Assembly: GCF_004683905.1 (NCBI RefSeq)
Contig: NZ_CP038438.1
Span: forward strand, 1,674,001-1,738,000
DNA from: Pseudomonas fluorescens
GTDB taxonomy: Bacteria; Pseudomonadota; Gammaproteobacteria; Pseudomonadales; Pseudomonadaceae
DNA length: 64,000 nt
Direction: 5' to 3'
A model generated the notes under the pieces. That model was not told the DNA's origin. It searched no databases and saw nothing but the letters and a program-made list of their open reading frames with translations. Below are positions 62,871 through 64,000 of the stretch, one piece after another (the stretch's first letter is position 1; each line of letters begins with the position of its first letter). The translations under genes and the position numbers were made by a program.

Positions 62871-64000
62871 ATGGCAAGTCCAATTCTACCGGGTTCCGGA
62901 CTGGGTTCCGGCCTGGACATCGGCGCGATCGTGACCGCGCTGGTCAACGCCGACAAGTCGCCGAAGCAGACGCAGATCGATTCCGCGACCAAAACCAATA
63001 CCCTGAAGATTTCCGGTGTCGGCACGTTGAAGAGTGCGCTGACCGCGTACCAGACGGCGATGACCAACCTGGGCAGCAAGACCAACCCGGCGTTTGCCGG
63101 CTTCACGGCGACCTCGAGCAACACAGCGATTCTCGGCGCCACCTCCGATAACACCGCGGTGTCGGGGACTTACAACGTTGTTGTCAACCAATTGGCCACT
63201 GGCTCGAAAGTCGCCAGCGCTTCTTTCGCCGGCGGTGCTGCCAGTGCCATTCCGAGTGGTACCCTGAAAATCAGTCAGAATGGCACTGATTACAATGTCA
63301 CGATCCCGGCCAATGCGACCTTGCAGAGCACCCGTGACGCAATCAACACGGCTCAGGGCTCAAATGGTATTTCTGCCAACATCGTGACCGACAGCAGTGG
63401 TGCTTCGCGCCTGGTGATCAGCTCGAACAAGACGGGCGCCGGTACCGACCTCTCTGTCAGCGGGATTGCCGGTCTGGAGATCGACGGTACTCAGCCGATG
63501 GGTACCAATCCGGCGGCAGGCGCCTCTGGCAACGTCAATGGCCCTGCACAAGACGCCAAGGTGACCATTGACGGTCTTCAGGTTTCCAGCAAGAGCAATA
63601 CGGTCAGTGGTGCAATCAGCGGCCTGACCCTGAATCTGACCACTGTCAGTCCTGAAGTTGGTGGCGTTGCCACGCCGACCGTTGTCAGCGTCGATACCAA
63701 CACCAAGGGGCTGCAGGCGTCGGTTCAGGCGTTTGTTGACGCCTACAACACCCTGAAGACCACCATCGACACGCTTTCCAAGGCTACGCCTGATGAAGAC
63801 GGCAAACTGACGGTGCAGGCGGCGTTTACCGGTGACTCGTTGCCGCGTTCGCTGATCGCCGACATCCGTGGCCAGTTGACTGCTCCTGGTGCTGGTGCAA
63901 AGGGTTCTTTGTCCTATCTGTCAGAGATCGGTGTGATGACCGACCGCAACACCGGCAACCTGACGTTTGATACTGCTGCGTTCACCAAAACCATGGCTCA
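62871..64000 (+). CDS. fliD: Flagellar filament cap protein FliD (5' part, runs off the end)
   Basis: Starts ATG 62871 after AAGGGAGATGCAC, with MASPILPGSGLGSGLDIGAIVTALVNADKSPK, the typical FliD N-terminus. About 376 codons are in the window without a stop. Later motifs VDAYNTLKTTIDTLSKATPDEDGKLTV and RSLIADIRGQLT match FliD_C. It caps the growing filament. Incomplete at 64000. Confidence 0.96.
   Translation, partial: MASPILPGSGLGSGLDIGAIVTALVNADKSPKQTQIDSATKTNTLKISGVGTLKSALTAYQTAMTNLGSKTNPAFAGFTATSSNTAILGATSDNTAVSGTYNVVVNQLATGSKVASASFAGGAASAIPSGTLKISQNGTDYNVTIPANATLQSTRDAINTAQGSNGISANIVTDSSGASRLVISSNKTGAGTDLSVSGIAGLEIDGTQPMGTNPAAGASGNVNGPAQDAKVTIDGLQVSSKSNTVSGAISGLTLNLTTVSPEVGGVATPTVVSVDTNTKGLQASVQAFVDAYNTLKTTIDTLSKATPDEDGKLTVQAAFTGDSLPRSLIADIRGQLTAPGAGAKGSLSYLSEIGVMTDRNTGNLTFDTAAFTKTMA

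Overview
The window reads as a chromosomal segment of a Pseudomonas of the P. fluorescens group. The basis is high GC, the phhR/phhABC phenylalanine cluster, the scpAB-rluB order, REP-type palindromes of two families (GTGGGAGCGGGCTTGCTCGCG and TGTGGCGAGGGGATTTATCCCC types) and a Pseudomonas-like flagellar gene order. No rRNA, tRNA, insertion sequence or CRISPR array was recognised.

Left part (1-11.7 kb) is mostly core genome. It holds an envelope-stress-like pair (Spy/CpxP-type protein and OmpR-type regulator), a membrane coiled-coil protein, a YciI-like protein and YciB on the minus strand. A plus-strand run follows: PHP phosphoesterase, YciO/Sua5-type protein, ScpA, ScpB, DUF1289, RluB. Then come a 45-codon peptide gene paired with an M29/NicX-like gene, and the aromatic amino acid permease aroP with a possible leader peptide.

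An accessory block (11.7-18 kb) has lower GC in places. It contains a divergent SHMT-like PLP enzyme, an XRE regulator overlapping a YhhQ-type transporter gene, a QueC of enterobacterial type, arfB (likely core) and a delta-60-repeat protein. The regulator/transporter/QueC group looks like an acquired 7-deazaguanine module.

From 18 to 24.5 kb lie an MFS transporter, two small proteins, and phenylalanine catabolism (phhA, phhB, phhC, with the divergent regulator phhR). REP-type inverted repeats sit between them.

From 24.8 kb to the end is one flagellar region. Rod, ring and hook-junction genes flgF-flgL come first. Then a 1197-residue multi-domain glycosyltransferase and two large glycine/aspartate-rich calcium-binding-repeat proteins, the first with four 624-bp tandem repeats and a plausible FliA promoter. 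Next is an operon-like run of sugar genes (CDP-6-deoxyhexose branch, C-methyltransferase, NDP-sugar reductase, CmcI-like protein, glycosyltransferase, pseB, pseC, methylase, pseF, pseG-GNAT fusion, pseI) behind a good sigma-54 promoter match. A KAS III, a Maf/MptE-like protein, a 90-residue protein, fliC (sigma-28 promoter), flaG and the 5' part of fliD follow. The layout suggests that flagellin is decorated with a glycan containing a pseudaminic-acid-type sugar and a branched or methylated 6-deoxyhexose, and that two exported repeat proteins are made with the late flagellar genes.
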